The position numbers and the translations under genes are program-made. From NCBI GenBank assembly GCA_014284505.1, contig JAAFYY010000001.1, positions 2,852,001-2,916,000 of the forward strand: a stretch of DNA of 64,000 nt, given 5' to 3'. The notes beneath the pieces were generated by a model. The model had not been told where the DNA came from. It searched no databases and saw only the letters and a list, made by a program, of their open reading frames with translations. The DNA is from Streptacidiphilus sp. 4-A2. GTDB taxonomy: Bacteria > Actinomycetota > Actinomycetes > Streptomycetales > Streptomycetaceae. Within the stretch, counting starts at the first letter, position 1. Every line of letters starts with the position of its first letter. This document shows positions 1-17,114 of the stretch, piece by piece.

Positions 1-8289
<8,289 letters not shown>

Positions 8290-8329
8290 CTGTGTCTTCT
8301 CCCTCGTGCGGTCTCGTGGTGCTCGGAAT

Positions 8330-8470
8330 GCGGCGCTCATCGCGCTCGCAAGGTGCGGCGCTCGGAGTGTGCGGCGCCGGGAATGTGCGGCGCGGTGCGG
8401 CTTGGTGCGGCGCGGTGCGGTGCGGCGCCGGGAGTACGGCGCGCGGTGTGCCGCGCCGGGAGGCGGTGCG
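8330..8470. repeat. Low-complexity GTGCGGCGC-rich tract between mbtH and the NRPS
   Basis: Irregular reiterations of a short G/C unit (gtgcggcgc with gggaatg or ggagt inserts) fill most of the space between the MbtH gene and the NRPS start. No open frame here resembles a protein. It may be replication-slippage sequence in the leader of the NRPS mRNA. Confidence 0.6.
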
Positions 8471-8524
8471 CTCGCCCGGCGCCGTCCCCGGGCGCGGCTG
8501 CCCGGGGACGACCGGAGCTGCGGC

Positions 8525-8731
8525 TCAGCCGCCCATCGCGGCGATCAGGCCGGCGGGCCGCATGTCGGTCCAGTTCTGGTCGACATAGTCGACGGCCGCC
8601 GGGCGCGGTCCGCGGAAGACGCTCCGCCACCCGGCCGGGACCTCGGCGAAGACCGGCCAGAGCGAGTGCTGGCCCTCGTCGTTGACCAGGATCAGGTACT
8701 CGGCGTCGTCGTTCTCGAAGGGGTTGGACAT
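8525..8731 (-). CDS. MbtH-family NRPS accessory protein
   Basis: A 68-residue protein that binds NRPS adenylation domains and helps them fold and activate amino acids. It carries the family signature in order: NPFEN at the N-terminus, [12 protein letters not shown] near residue 15-27, VPAGW near 31, and the C-terminal WTDMRPAGL. Length is normal for the family and the frame is intact. The ATG has GAGAGGAA upstream. It lies just upstream of the NRPS on the same strand, so it is the likely partner of its A domains. Confidence 0.96.
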   Translation of the reverse strand: MSNPFENDDAEYLILVNDEGQHSLWPVFAEVPAGWRSVFRGPRPAAVDYVDQNWTDMRPAGLIAAMGG

Positions 8732-8799
8732 CTTGGGTTCCTCTCTGGTGGATGCAATCGGACGCAGGCGGATGCGATCGGACGGTTCGGGGCGCCGGG

Positions 8800-10124
8800 T
8801 CAGCGGCGGCGGTTGATCCAGCCGCGTTCGAGGTTGGCCACCAGGTCGGGGCTGTACATGCGGCGCACCTGCTCCAGGGAGTACTCGGCGAGGTAGCTCC
8901 GGAAGACCTCGACCGGCTCCTCGGCCTGGCGCAGCACCCGGCGGTTGGGCACGACGGCGGGGTTGTCGAGCATCGCGGCGACCCGCGCCAGCGCCTCGTC
9001 CAGTCCGGCCGCGGGGAGTGCCTCGTCGCAGAGCAGCGCCGCGATCGGCTCGGTGGCCGACACCTGCCGGTCGGCGAAGATCATCTGACGGGCCACCCGG
9101 GGGCCCGCGTGCCGGTGCAGCCGCAGATTGGCGGCGCCGGGAATGATCCCCTCACGCAGGGCCGGCAGGTTGAAGTAGGCGTCCCGCTCGGCCAGCACGT
9201 AGTCGAGGGCCAGCAGGATCTGCGCGCCGCCGCCTATGGCGAAGGTGTCCACCACGCCGATCCACGGCTTCTCCTGGCCCTCCGCGCCCGGGTCGCCGGG
9301 GACGCCCAGCCCCGGTACAGCTTGTTCAGGTAGCCCAGTTCGCGGCGGAGCATGAATCCGGCGAAGGAGATCTGCCCCTCGTAGAGGCCGGTCAGGTTGA
9401 TCCCCGCGCTGAAGATCCGGCGGCCCTGGTAGCGGGGGTGGTCGATGGCTCCCCCGCGCAGCACGCCGACCCCGATCCGGTCGTCCAGCAGCACCAGGTC
9501 GACCGCCGTCTCCAGGGCCTCGACCACCGCGTCGTCCTCGGCGTTCAGGAAGCGCGGGTTGCGCAGCGTCACCCGGCCGACCCGGCCGTCCCGTTCGACC
9601 AGGGCCTCGCCCAGGTCGACCCGGTCCGTCGCCAGCAGTTCCGGCAGCAGCAGCTGGGCGCGGCGGGTCGGCAGGGTCATCGCGTGCACCACGCGCGGCC
9701 CGGCCTGCGGAGCCCGCAGCAGAGCCCAGAACAGGATGCCCTGCCAGACCTCCCGCCCGCTCTTGGTGCTCTGTCCCAGGCCGCGCTCGGCCGCCAGGTC
9801 CAGGCCGGAGGGCACCAGACCCGGCATCAGCCGGGCGGCCGCCTCGGACAGTTCGTCGAGGCGCAGTTCGGTCGCGCCGTCGCCGGTCAGCCGCGCGTGC
9901 AGGGCGTCGGCGTGCCGGCTGAGGAACTCGCGGCGCATCCGCACCCCGGTCTCGTGCGGTCCGGTCTCCGGGCTCCCGGCCTCCTCGGCCAGCCAGGCCG
10001 CGGCCGCTTCCAGGTCGATGTCGAAAGCGCCGGTCCAGGCGGGCGGCTGCGGGCAGGAGCCCGGCGACGGTCTGTCGACCGCCCGGCCCCGTTGCGGGCC
10101 GACCTCCGTGATCATGTCGGTCAT
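8800..10124 (-). CDS. dpgC: DpgC-type (3,5-dihydroxyphenyl)acetyl-CoA 1,2-dioxygenase
   Basis: DpgC enzymes are cofactor-independent crotonase-fold oxygenases that turn 3,5-dihydroxyphenylacetyl-CoA into 3,5-dihydroxyphenylglyoxylate, the precursor of dihydroxyphenylglycine (Dpg) in glycopeptide antibiotics. Visible family features: the substrate loop [13 protein letters not shown], the crotonase stretch [18 protein letters not shown], and the strongly DpgC-like [15 protein letters not shown]. Length is about 441 residues, as expected. One frameshift near 9310 is repaired by one G in the GGCTGGGGCGTC context. The ATG start has GGAAGGA upstream. It sits between an exporter gene and mbtH in a run of same-strand genes. 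The usual partners DpgA, DpgB and DpgD are not in the window; they may lie left of it or be absent. Confidence 0.85.
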
Positions 10125-10239
10125 CAGCTGTCCTTCCCTGCTGTCGGGCTGCGGATACGGTTGGGCTGCGGATACTGCGGCCGCGGGTCCGGTCGGCGAC
10201 CGGTTCCCGGGACATTCGGCTGCGGGCGGCGCGGCGGGG

Positions 10240-11530
10240 TCAGCGGCCGTCGCCTGCGGCCAGCGCGCGCCCGCAGGGTTCGGCTGCACAGCGCGGCCAG
10301 CACCGCCGCGGCCACCACCCCGCCAGCACCAGCAGCGCGGAGCGGGCCGACAGGGTCTGCAACAGCAGCCCGCTCAGGCCGACGCCCGCCGGGCGCCCAG
10401 GGTGAACAGGGTCATCACGCCCGCGATCACCCGGCGCGCATCTCGGCCGGTACCTGACGGAAGATCAGCACGTCGACCAGCACCCGCAGCGCGGGCACGG
10501 GCAGCATCGACAGGAAGAGCACGGCCGCGACCCAGCCGGGCCCCCAGCCGACGGCCAGCAGGGCGAACATCGCCGCCTCCACCACGCCCAGCCCGAGCAG
10601 CAGCACGCCGGGGCGCAGGCTCCCGTGCAGCGGCCGCACCAGCGCCGCGCCGGCCAGGCCGCCCAGGGCCACGGCCGCCATCACCAGGCCCATCTGCCAG
10701 GCGGGCGTGCTCTGTCTGCGCAGGACCACCAGGACGACCAGGACCAGCGGCGCACCGGCCGCGTTGAGCACCGCCACCAGCAGCACGCTCCCGCGCACGG
10801 TCACGTCCTGCCAGAGCGCGCCCACACCGGCGAACGTGCGCGTCCAGTACCGCGGGGCCGGGCCGGCCGGGGTGCCGGGCGCGGCCTGCTCCTGCTCCGG
10901 CAGCCGCAGGAAGACCGCGGTCAGGGTGGAGACCAGGAAGAAGGCGGCTGTCCCCACAAAGGGCAGCATCCGGGCGATACCGAAGAGGAACCCGCCGAGC
11001 GGCGGACCGGCCAGCGAGGCGGCGCCGCTGCGCACCTCGTCGGCGGTGAGCGCGGCGGTGAGCTGCTCCTTGGGCACCGCCGTCCGCAGCGCCACCATCC
11101 TGGCTCCGCCGCTGAAGGGCTGGACCAGGCCGAGCACTCCCGCCACCACGAACAGCTGGACCAGCGTCAGTTGGTGCAGGGCCAGCGCCACGGCGACGCT
11201 GGTGGTGGCCAGCAGCCGCATGCCCTCGGCGGCGACCAGCAGCCGGCGCGGATGGTACCGGTCGAGCAGTTCGCCGACCGGGAGCCCGGCGAGTACCGAG
11301 GCGGTCAGCTGCACCGCCCCGAACAGGCCCGCCCAGCCGGGGGATCCGGTCAGGCCGAGCACCACGAGCGGGTAGACGACATCCGCCGCCTCCAGCCCGA
11401 GCAGGCTGAACGCCGAGCCGACCCAGATCAGCCGGAAGGCGCGGTTGTGGCGCAGCGGCGGCGGTACCGGCTCCAGCGGCGGGGAGTCGGGCGGCGAGGC
11501 CGCCGGGGGTCTCTCCGAGACATCGGTCAT
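10240..11530 (-). CDS. MFS transporter of the NRPS cluster
   Basis: A membrane permease of about 430 residues with some 12 hydrophobic segments, beginning after a proline-rich cytoplasmic N-terminus (MTDVSERPPAASPP). The loop GLPVGELLDRYHPRRLL between helices 2 and 3 is the MFS A-motif region. It probably exports the peptide or confers self-resistance. Its ATG overlaps the stop of the upstream gene (ATGA), indicating translational coupling. Two frameshifts near the 3' end (about 10378-10440 and 10318) blur the C-terminus; the stop at 10240 is inferred by restoring the frame. Confidence 0.85.
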
Positions 11531-12186
11531 GAGTGTGCTCCTTCGAATTTCTGCCGGGCCGATTCGAATCTCCGACGGAAGACCGGGTCGATTCCGGGGC
11601 GGTGCTTTCCGTAGTGCCGCCCGTAACGCCGGGAATAGGCACGGAAGAGCTGCAGCTCCGAATCGAGGAAGAAAATGTCGTGAAAGGCCATGGCGCGCAG
11701 TGCCAGCATCGGCACCGGCGACCGGGACACCGGAAAACGGGGATTCCTGGCCGCCGCGTCCCGGCAGTCGGGGTGGAACTGGCCCAGCATCAGCCCGGCC
11801 TCCGCCAGCCTCGCCTTGGAACGCGCCTGGACCAGGTCGAGCCCGCCCCAGTGCTCCCGGGCCAGGCGGGGCAGCGCGAACACCAGCGCCCGCAGGTTCC
11901 GGTTCGGGTGCGCCCACGCGGTGGTCCGGAACGTCCGCTCCATCTCGGCGACGACCTGGTCCAGCGCGGTGGCCAGGGCGGTGGCGCCGGAGTGCGCCTC
12001 AGGCAGGCCACGGCTGTGCAGCAGCAGGGTTCCGGCCCGGCCGGCCGATTCCACGAAGGGGCAGACCTGGCCCGGGCGCCCGAGCTGCGGATGCGGCCGC
12101 GCCAGGTACTCGTCGAACCACCGCCCCCACCGCAGCGCCTCGGCGTCGGCGGGGCGCGGCATGGCCGGAACAGCCGGTGCGGTCAT
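11527..12186 (-). CDS. DUF6875-like protein, function unknown
   Basis: An intact protein of 219 residues with no signal peptide or membrane segment. It has a CPFVESA motif near residue 45, LVFALPRL near 110 and, later, GLMLGQFHPDC followed by NPRFPVSRSPVPMLALRAM. I recognise this pattern as the DUF6875 family, found in actinomycete biosynthetic clusters; its activity is not known to me. The start is set by an ATGA overlap with the methyltransferase stop, and its own stop overlaps the MFS start in the same way, so the three genes are one translationally coupled unit. A tailoring or carrier role is possible but inferred only from context. Confidence 0.72.
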   Translation of the reverse strand: MTAPAVPAMPRPADAEALRWGRWFDEYLARPHPQLGRPGQVCPFVESAGRAGTLLLHSRGLPEAHSGATALATALDQVVAEMERTFRTTAWAHPNRNLRALVFALPRLAREHWGGLDLVQARSKARLAEAGLMLGQFHPDCRDAAARNPRFPVSRSPVPMLALRAMAFHDIFFLDSELQLFRAYSRRYGRHYGKHRPGIDPVFRRRFESARQKFEGAHS

Positions 12187-13244
12187 CGGACGGTCCACGA
12201 CCGCGTACGAGCCGCGGCCACCTCGACCACGTCCCGGCTGTGGAAGCCCGCCTGCTCCAGCAGGCGGACGAGCTCGTCGAGCGTCCGCTCGCGTCCGTCG
12301 ACCACCGACATCATGTAGAGGTCCATCAGGGCCGCGGCCCGCCTGGTCGCCTCGTCCGCGTCGGGCGCCGCCATCAGGGTCTCAATGACCACGAGCCGCG
12401 CGGAGTGCGGCATCGCCCGTCGGCAGGTGCGCAGGACGCGCAGACAGGATTCGTCGTCCCAGTCGTGCAGGATGTGCCGCAGCAGGTAGACGTCCCCGCC
12501 TTCGGGGACCTCCTCGAAGAAGTCCCCGACGACGGCCGTGCAGCGGCGTGCCAGCCCGCTCTCGCCGAACCGCTCCGCCGCCGCGGCGACCGCGTCCGGG
12601 TGCTCCACCAGCAGGCCGTCGGCCTCCGGAAAGCGTGTCAGCAGCGCGGCGAGCAGGGCGCCGTCACCGCCGCCCACATCCACCAGCTGCTGCCCGCCGC
12701 CGGACGCGATCAGTTGCGCGATGCCGTCGAGCTCCAGCCGCAGGCCCGCCGCCTGCGAGTTGTAGAAGTCCTCCCGCAGCCGGGGCCGGCTCGAGAGATA
12801 GCTGAAGAAGTCGGTGCCGAAGGTGACGTCGAAGGCACAGTGCCCGGTCCGGACCGAGGCCTCCATGCCGTTCCAGCTGTCACCGATCTCCGCACCCACC
12901 ACCAGCGCGGTCGGCAGCACCGAGCCGGGGGCGCCGGCCGTCAGCGTCCGGCCCAGCGGCGCCAGTTCGAAGGTCCCGTCGGCCCGCTGCGCGAAGACGT
13001 CGAAGGCGACCAGGCCGTCGAGCAGCCGGCGCAGGTTCTGCGGATGCGCGCCGCTGGCCCCGGCCAGTTCCTCCACCGAGCACGGTCCTTTGTCGAGCCG
13101 CTCGGGAATTCCCAGTTTCGCGGCGACGCAGATACCCCGGGAAAGGAGGTGCCCGTAAATCAGCGCGCGCATCGACGCCGCATTCTCCAGTGCCTGCGTG
13201 TGCGCATCGGCCACGGCTTGATCCGCTTTCCGCTCCACTGTCAC
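12183..13244 (-). CDS. Class II (caffeate-type) SAM-dependent O-methyltransferase
   Basis: Transfers a methyl group from S-adenosylmethionine to a hydroxyl of a small molecule. The 353-residue protein has the N-terminal winged-helix dimerisation domain (residues 20-100, with GIPERL and PQNLRRLLDGL) and the C-terminal Rossmann domain: SAM motif LVDVGGGDG near residue 175, then LRHILHDWDDE, whose His is the usual catalytic base. The frame is intact. The GTG start has GGAGG upstream. It is the first gene of the coupled run leading to the NRPS, so it is a candidate tailoring enzyme for a phenol or serine hydroxyl of the product. Confidence 0.92.
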   Translation of the reverse strand: MTVERKADQAVADAHTQALENAASMRALIYGHLLSRGICVAAKLGIPERLDKGPCSVEELAGASGAHPQNLRRLLDGLVAFDVFAQRADGTFELAPLGRTLTAGAPGSVLPTALVVGAEIGDSWNGMEASVRTGHCAFDVTFGTDFFSYLSSRPRLREDFYNSQAAGLRLELDGIAQLIASGGGQQLVDVGGGDGALLAALLTRFPEADGLLVEHPDAVAAAAERFGESGLARRCTAVVGDFFEEVPEGGDVYLLRHILHDWDDESCLRVLRTCRRAMPHSARLVVIETLMAAPDADEATRRAAALMDLYMMSVVDGRERTLDELVRLLEQAGFHSRDVVEVAAARTRSWTVR

Positions 13245-13625
13245 TCCCCTGCCTCCGGCGATTACAGGGGAACCCTAGGAAGGCAGGATGGATCTGGAAT
13301 GTACAAGTGATATACGAACACATGGACGATGCGCCGGGCACCGCCCGGCGGCCCGACGACAGCTGCCGGACACCCCCGGAAAACCCCAGTGCCCGCCGGC
13401 GCCGACGGCTATGCTGCCGCCTGTACCTCTCCGATCCGCACTGACAGGTCCGCCCGCCCCCGCACCCTCCGTCCCTGACGAGGAACGGCCGGTGGGGCGG
13501 CACGCCGACCCGTCATGCCGCACATGCCCGGTCAGGCCCTGGCCCGGCCCCGGCATGCCACTTCGGAGACTCCATGCAGCCCGACCGGGGCAGCGCTTCC
13601 TACCGCGCTGTCCTGACGCTTCCCC
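13245..13625. other. Intergenic region between the divergent cluster operon and an MFS gene
   Basis: This 381-base gap must hold the promoter of the leftward cluster operon and that of the rightward MFS gene. The stretch around 13298-13330 (tgtacaagtgatatacgaac) is AT-richer than its surroundings and is the best candidate for a promoter or operator. I could not fix a -10/-35 pair, and no open frame looks like a gene. Confidence 0.45.
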
Positions 13626-14805
13626 ATGCCATCCCTGTTCACCGCCGCCATGCTCGCGCGTCTGCTAGGACTGATGAGCCTGCCGCTGCTGCTCGCACTG
13701 CGGGAGGGCACCGGCTCCTACGCCCTGGGCCCCGCGACCGCCTGTTCGGACTGGTCACCGCCCTGCTCGGGCCCGCCAGGGCCCGGCTGGTCGAACGGCA
13801 CCATGCCGCGCTGGTGCTGCTGGCCGTCAGCTACGCCGCGCTCCTGCCGCGGTGGCCGCCGCCTGCGCCCTCCGCCTCCCCGACCGGTCGTCATCTGCCT
13901 CACCGTGCTGACCGGGGCGTCCGCGCCCCGGTCAGCACGTGATGCGCACCTGTGGGGCAGGCTGGTCACGACGAGGCGCAGCGGCAGTGCGCGCTGAGCC
14001 TGGACACGGCGGCGGAGTCCACCGTCTTCGCGCTCGGTCCGGTCCTCGGCGCCTCGCTGGTCTCGGTCTCCGGCGCACCCGCGGTACTGGCGGCCTGCGC
14101 CGTACTGGTGCTGGTCGGCTTCGGCCTGCTGGCGGCGGCCCTGCGCGGAGCCCGGTGAGCGTGCACGCGGCCTCGTCCACGGCCGTCCGCCCCCGCGGTC
14201 CTCTGCGCGCCGCGGGGTTCCTGCCGCTGCTGCTGCCCGTGTTCGGCAGCGCGGCGCTGTCCCTGTTCGAGATCGCGGTCGTCGCCGCGTGGGGCACGGT
14301 GGCGGCCGGGGTGCTGACCACGCTGTTCTCCGCCGGTGGCGTCCTGGGCGGTCTGCTCTACGGCCGTTACCGCTGGCGCGGCGCTCTCCGGCGCCGGCCG
14401 GTCGTGCTGACCGCCGTCTCCGCCCTCGGCTACGCGGTTCCCGCGCTCGTGTACGCCGCACCGGCGGCGGGGGTGGCCTGCTGCTCGCGGGTGCCTGCAC
14501 GGACGTCCTCCTGATCACGGCCTACCAGTTGGTGGAGGTGCTCGTTCCCGAAGGAGCCCGCACCGAGTCCGGCGCCTGGGTCAACACCGCCTACAACCTG
14601 GGCGTGGCCTGGGCCGCGGGGCCGGGCGGTCCTGGTCGACCGCACCGGTCCGGTCTCCGCGTTCGCGGCTACGCCGGCTGCTCGGCTGCTGCGCGCGGCC
14701 CTGGTACTGATCGCACCACGGCGCAGGGGAAGGGGAGTTGAGGAGGCGTCCGGCGCCACCGCCGCGCCCCCGGCCGACAACGGCGGGCTCACGACGGTGG
14801 TCTGA
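13626..14805 (+). CDS. MFS transporter, several frameshifts
   Basis: Fragments in three frames join into one MFS permease: N-terminal MPSLFTAAMLARLLGLMSLP, a central piece with AQRQCALSLDTAAESTVFALGP, then LLPLLLPVFGSAALSLFEIAV, and a last part with VLLITAYQLVEVLVPEGARTE. The order and spacing of hydrophobic segments fit a normal protein of about 390 residues. About five breaks separate the pieces. Two were checked: adding one base in a C or G run near 13930 and 13940 gives LTGASAPPVSTVMRT and continues correctly. The substrate is unknown. The gene diverges from the NRPS operon, and a hairpin overlaps its end. Confidence 0.65.
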
Positions 14806-14818
14806 TCACCGTCGTGAG
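14788..14818 (+). terminator. Intrinsic-type hairpin at the end of the MFS gene
   Basis: Perfect 12-bp stem (ctcacgacggtg / caccgtcgtgag) with a 7-base loop that contains the inferred MFS stop codon. There is no T-run. It lies between convergent genes, so it may serve both. Confidence 0.55.
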
Positions 14819-14906
14819 CGCCGGGCAGCACCACGCCGGTCGCGCCCGCGTCGGCCGCCCTGCTCGCCGCCTCCCGGCGGCGGCCCGGCCGGCCGGCCGG
14901 CCCCGG

Positions 14907-15551
14907 TCAGCGGTAGCTGAGCAGGCGGCGGTCCGCCGCGAAGTGGGCGTGCTCGTTGAAGGTCAGCAGACTGGTCCCCGAACCGCCCACGGCCAGGGTG
15001 GTGACGGAGGCGTTGACGGTCACCCGGTTGAGCGCGACGACCGCCTCCGGCCCCAGTGACAGCAGGGTGCCGCAGAGCGCCGCCAGCACACCGCCCGAGG
15101 TGACCACGACCGCGTCCCGGCCCCGGCCGAGCGCGGCCGACAGCTCGGCCAGGGCGGCCGCGCCGCCCTCGGCGAAGGCGGCCCAGGCCGGCTCCCCGGC
15201 CGCGTCCGGGTCCGCCATCCACGCCAGCAGCGCCCGGTCGAGCAACTCCTGGACCGGGCGCGCGCCCTGGGGCGCCGGGGCGTAACGCGCCAGCAGCGCC
15301 AGGTGGTCGTACTCGTTCCAGCGCGCGTCCTGCTGTACCGGCCGCCTGAATCCGGCTGCCGCCGCGAGCAGTTGCGCGGTGTCGCACTGGCGGTTCAGCG
15401 TGCCCGACACCAGCTGCGGATCGCGCAGGCCGCGGCGGGCCAGCTCGTGGCCGACGGCGACAGCCTGGGTCCGGCCGAGGTCGGACAGCGCGTCGTAGTC
15501 CTCCGCGCCGAAGGACGCCTGCCCATGGCGGACAAGGCAGATGAGCGGCAT
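14907..15551 (-). CDS. Histidine phosphatase family protein (phosphoglycerate mutase-like)
   Basis: A 214-residue phosphohydrolase of the RHG superfamily. The catalytic motif LVRHGQASFG lies at residues 5-14, LSDLGRTQA near 22, the arginine-bearing SGTLNRQCDTAQ near 49, ARWNEYDHL (acid region) near 76, and the second catalytic-His region VVVTSGGVLAALC near 150, where the usual VxHG reads VTSGG. The replacement of that distal His makes activity as a classical phosphatase uncertain, although such variants are common in this subfamily. Intact, monocistronic, convergent with the upstream MFS gene. Confidence 0.88.
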   Translation of the reverse strand: MPLICLVRHGQASFGAEDYDALSDLGRTQAVAVGHELARRGLRDPQLVSGTLNRQCDTAQLLAAAAGFRRPVQQDARWNEYDHLALLARYAPAPQGARPVQELLDRALLAWMADPDAAGEPAWAAFAEGGAAALAELSAALGRGRDAVVVTSGGVLAALCGTLLSLGPEAVVALNRVTVNASVTTLAVGGSGTSLLTFNEHAHFAADRRLLSYR

Positions 15552-15769
15552 GGGGGTGCTCCCGTCAGTCGGCTTCGGCCGTCCCGGCGGACGATACTCC
15601 CCGCCCCCTCGAACTCGCGCTCAACGGAGCGACGTTGCGGGTAGAGTCGGCTCGGATCAGTGGATGTCGGCTCTTGCCGGAGACTGCACGCGCCCAGGCG
15701 CGTGGTGTGCCCAGTTCGCGTCGCCGTCCAGCACAGTTCCCCTTGCGGGATTCACCTGGAGGTCGACGC

Positions 15770-15970
15770 ATGCCTGCGTGGCTGTCACGCCCTTTTCTCC
15801 TCGCGCTGTTCGCCCTGCCGCTCCTGGTGGTCGTCCTGCTGTCGGCACCAGCCTGGCTGACCTGGCCCTTCCTGCCGCCGAAACGTCAGGACGTGGTGCT
15901 TGCGGTTCTCGACCGCCTCGTCCAGTGGACCAGGGCAGTGGCGCCGGCCACCGGCGCCGACGGCGACTGA
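15770..15970 (+). CDS. Small membrane protein of unknown function
   Basis: A 66-residue protein starting MPAWLSRPFLLALFALPLL: one strong hydrophobic segment (about residues 8-26), followed by LTWPFLPPKRQ and a short amphipathic C-terminus. The ATG is preceded by TGGAGG at the right distance, which is the main reason to accept it. No family recognised. Its 3' end is convergent with the methyltransferase gene. Confidence 0.6.
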   Translation: MPAWLSRPFLLALFALPLLVVVLLSAPAWLTWPFLPPKRQDVVLAVLDRLVQWTRAVAPATGADGD

Positions 15971-15977
15971 GCCGGCG

Positions 15978-16837
15978 TCAGGCGGTCGGGCCTCCGGCCG
16001 GGACCGGCTGCGGCCGTGGCGGTCAGCGGGGGGTGGGCGACGGCGGCGAACATGGTCACCGACAGGTGGAAGGCACCCTGTTCGGCGGCGGCGGCGAGGT
16101 CGGCGTAGAGCCGGTCGCGCTGCTCCTCGGTGATCAGGCCCCGCCCGAGGGCCGCCGCGCCGAGCCCGCGGACGATCGGCAGACTGACGGTGCGGGGGTC
16201 GTGCAGGAGGACGTCGGAGCCGACCTCGTCCACGGTCAGGCCCGCTTCGGCCAGCCAGCCCGCCAGGCGGCGTCCGGCGTCCGGGGTGGCGGCGGTGGCC
16301 TGGGTGACGGCCGCCAGCGCGGGCGGATCTCCGGGGCGGCCGGGTGCAGCACGAAGGTGGCCCAGTCGGTGTCGAGCAGGGCGACCCGGCCGCCCGGGCG
16401 CAGGACCCGGGCGATCTCGGCGACGGCCCGCGCCGGGTCGGCGAGGTGCTGGAGGACCCGCTCGCACCAGACCACGTCGAGGCCGGCGTCCGGCAGCGGC
16501 AGCGCGAGGGCGTCGCCGTCCAGGAACCGGGCCGGGCTGCCCGCCTCGGCGGCGCGCTGCTCGGCGACGGCACGCAGGCCGGGGTGGGGTTCCAGGCCGG
16601 TCGCGGCGCCGGTCGGGGCGACCGCCGCAGCGAGGGCCTGGGTCTCCGAGCCGGTGCCGGAGCCGATGTCCAGCGCCTGCTCACCGGGCGCGCGGCAAGG
16701 CGCGCGTGCGCCCACTCCCGCAGCCGCCGCACACCCGGGTTGGCGGCCTGGACATCCAGTGCGGCGATCATCCGCTCAGTGACCGCGGGGTCGGCGTTGA
16801 CCGCGTGAAAGGCCGAGGTGGGGCGCGGGTCGCTCAT
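15978..16837 (-). CDS. Class I SAM-dependent methyltransferase, frameshifted
   Basis: About 285 residues: an N-terminal helical part (SDPRPTSAFHAVNADPAV), SAM motif ALDIGSGTGSETQALA, the DALALPLPDAGLDVVWCERVLQH motif region, RVLRPGGRVALLDTDW, and a C-terminal part ending near FHLSVTMFAAVAH. This is the ubiquinone/menaquinone-type methyltransferase fold seen in many stand-alone actinomycete enzymes; the substrate is unknown. Two frameshifts (near 16690 and 16335) split it, and the stop depends on a third restored base; otherwise the frame would overlap the small membrane gene. A TATAGT hexamer (minus strand, 16845-16850) lies only seven bases from the ATG, so the transcript may be leaderless. 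Confidence 0.78.
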
Positions 16838-16973
16838 GCACCTCACTATAGGTGCGGACATCGGCGGGCCCGGGTGTCGCCGCCCGCGGGCCCGGCCGGG
16901 CCCGGCACTCGTCCGACCGGCGGGCCCGGCCCCACCGCGCGGAAGGCCCGGCCCTGCCCGGGAAGTTCACCGG

Positions 16974-17002
16974 ATATTGGTCTAGACGATATTGGTCTAG
17001 AC
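16974..17002 (+). promoter_or_regulatory. Tandem DasR-responsive (dre-like) elements
   Basis: Two copies of atattggtctagac with a 15-base period. The second, read as ATTGGTCTAGACCCCT, matches 14 of 16 positions of the dre consensus ACTGGTCTAGACCACT bound by the N-acetylglucosamine-responsive regulator DasR. The repeats end three bases before a TTGACT -35 box, the arrangement known from Streptomyces chitinase promoters. The downstream gene carries a chitin-binding module, which supports the call. Confidence 0.85.
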
Positions 17003-17005
17003 CCC

Positions 17006-17034
17006 TTGACTGCGACTCCGGGGGCCGGTTCACT
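17006..17034 (+). promoter_or_regulatory. Promoter of the 3D-domain/chitin-binding protein gene
   Basis: TTGACT, a 17-base spacer and TTCACT form a plausible vegetative promoter directly downstream of the dre repeats. A transcript from it would have a leader of about 75 bases. Confidence 0.55.
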
Positions 17035-17114
17035 GAGCCGCAGAACCTCAAGCTGCACCTGCCATGCCGCCCCACCGGTTCTCCCCCACACCTCGTCCAG
17101 AAGGAAGCACCACC

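Noticed and set aside
13905..13938. 15-bp perfect hairpin taken at first as a terminator splitting two genes
   Set aside because: It lies inside MFS coding sequence; with two single-base repairs the frame reads LTGASAPPVSTVMRT straight through it.
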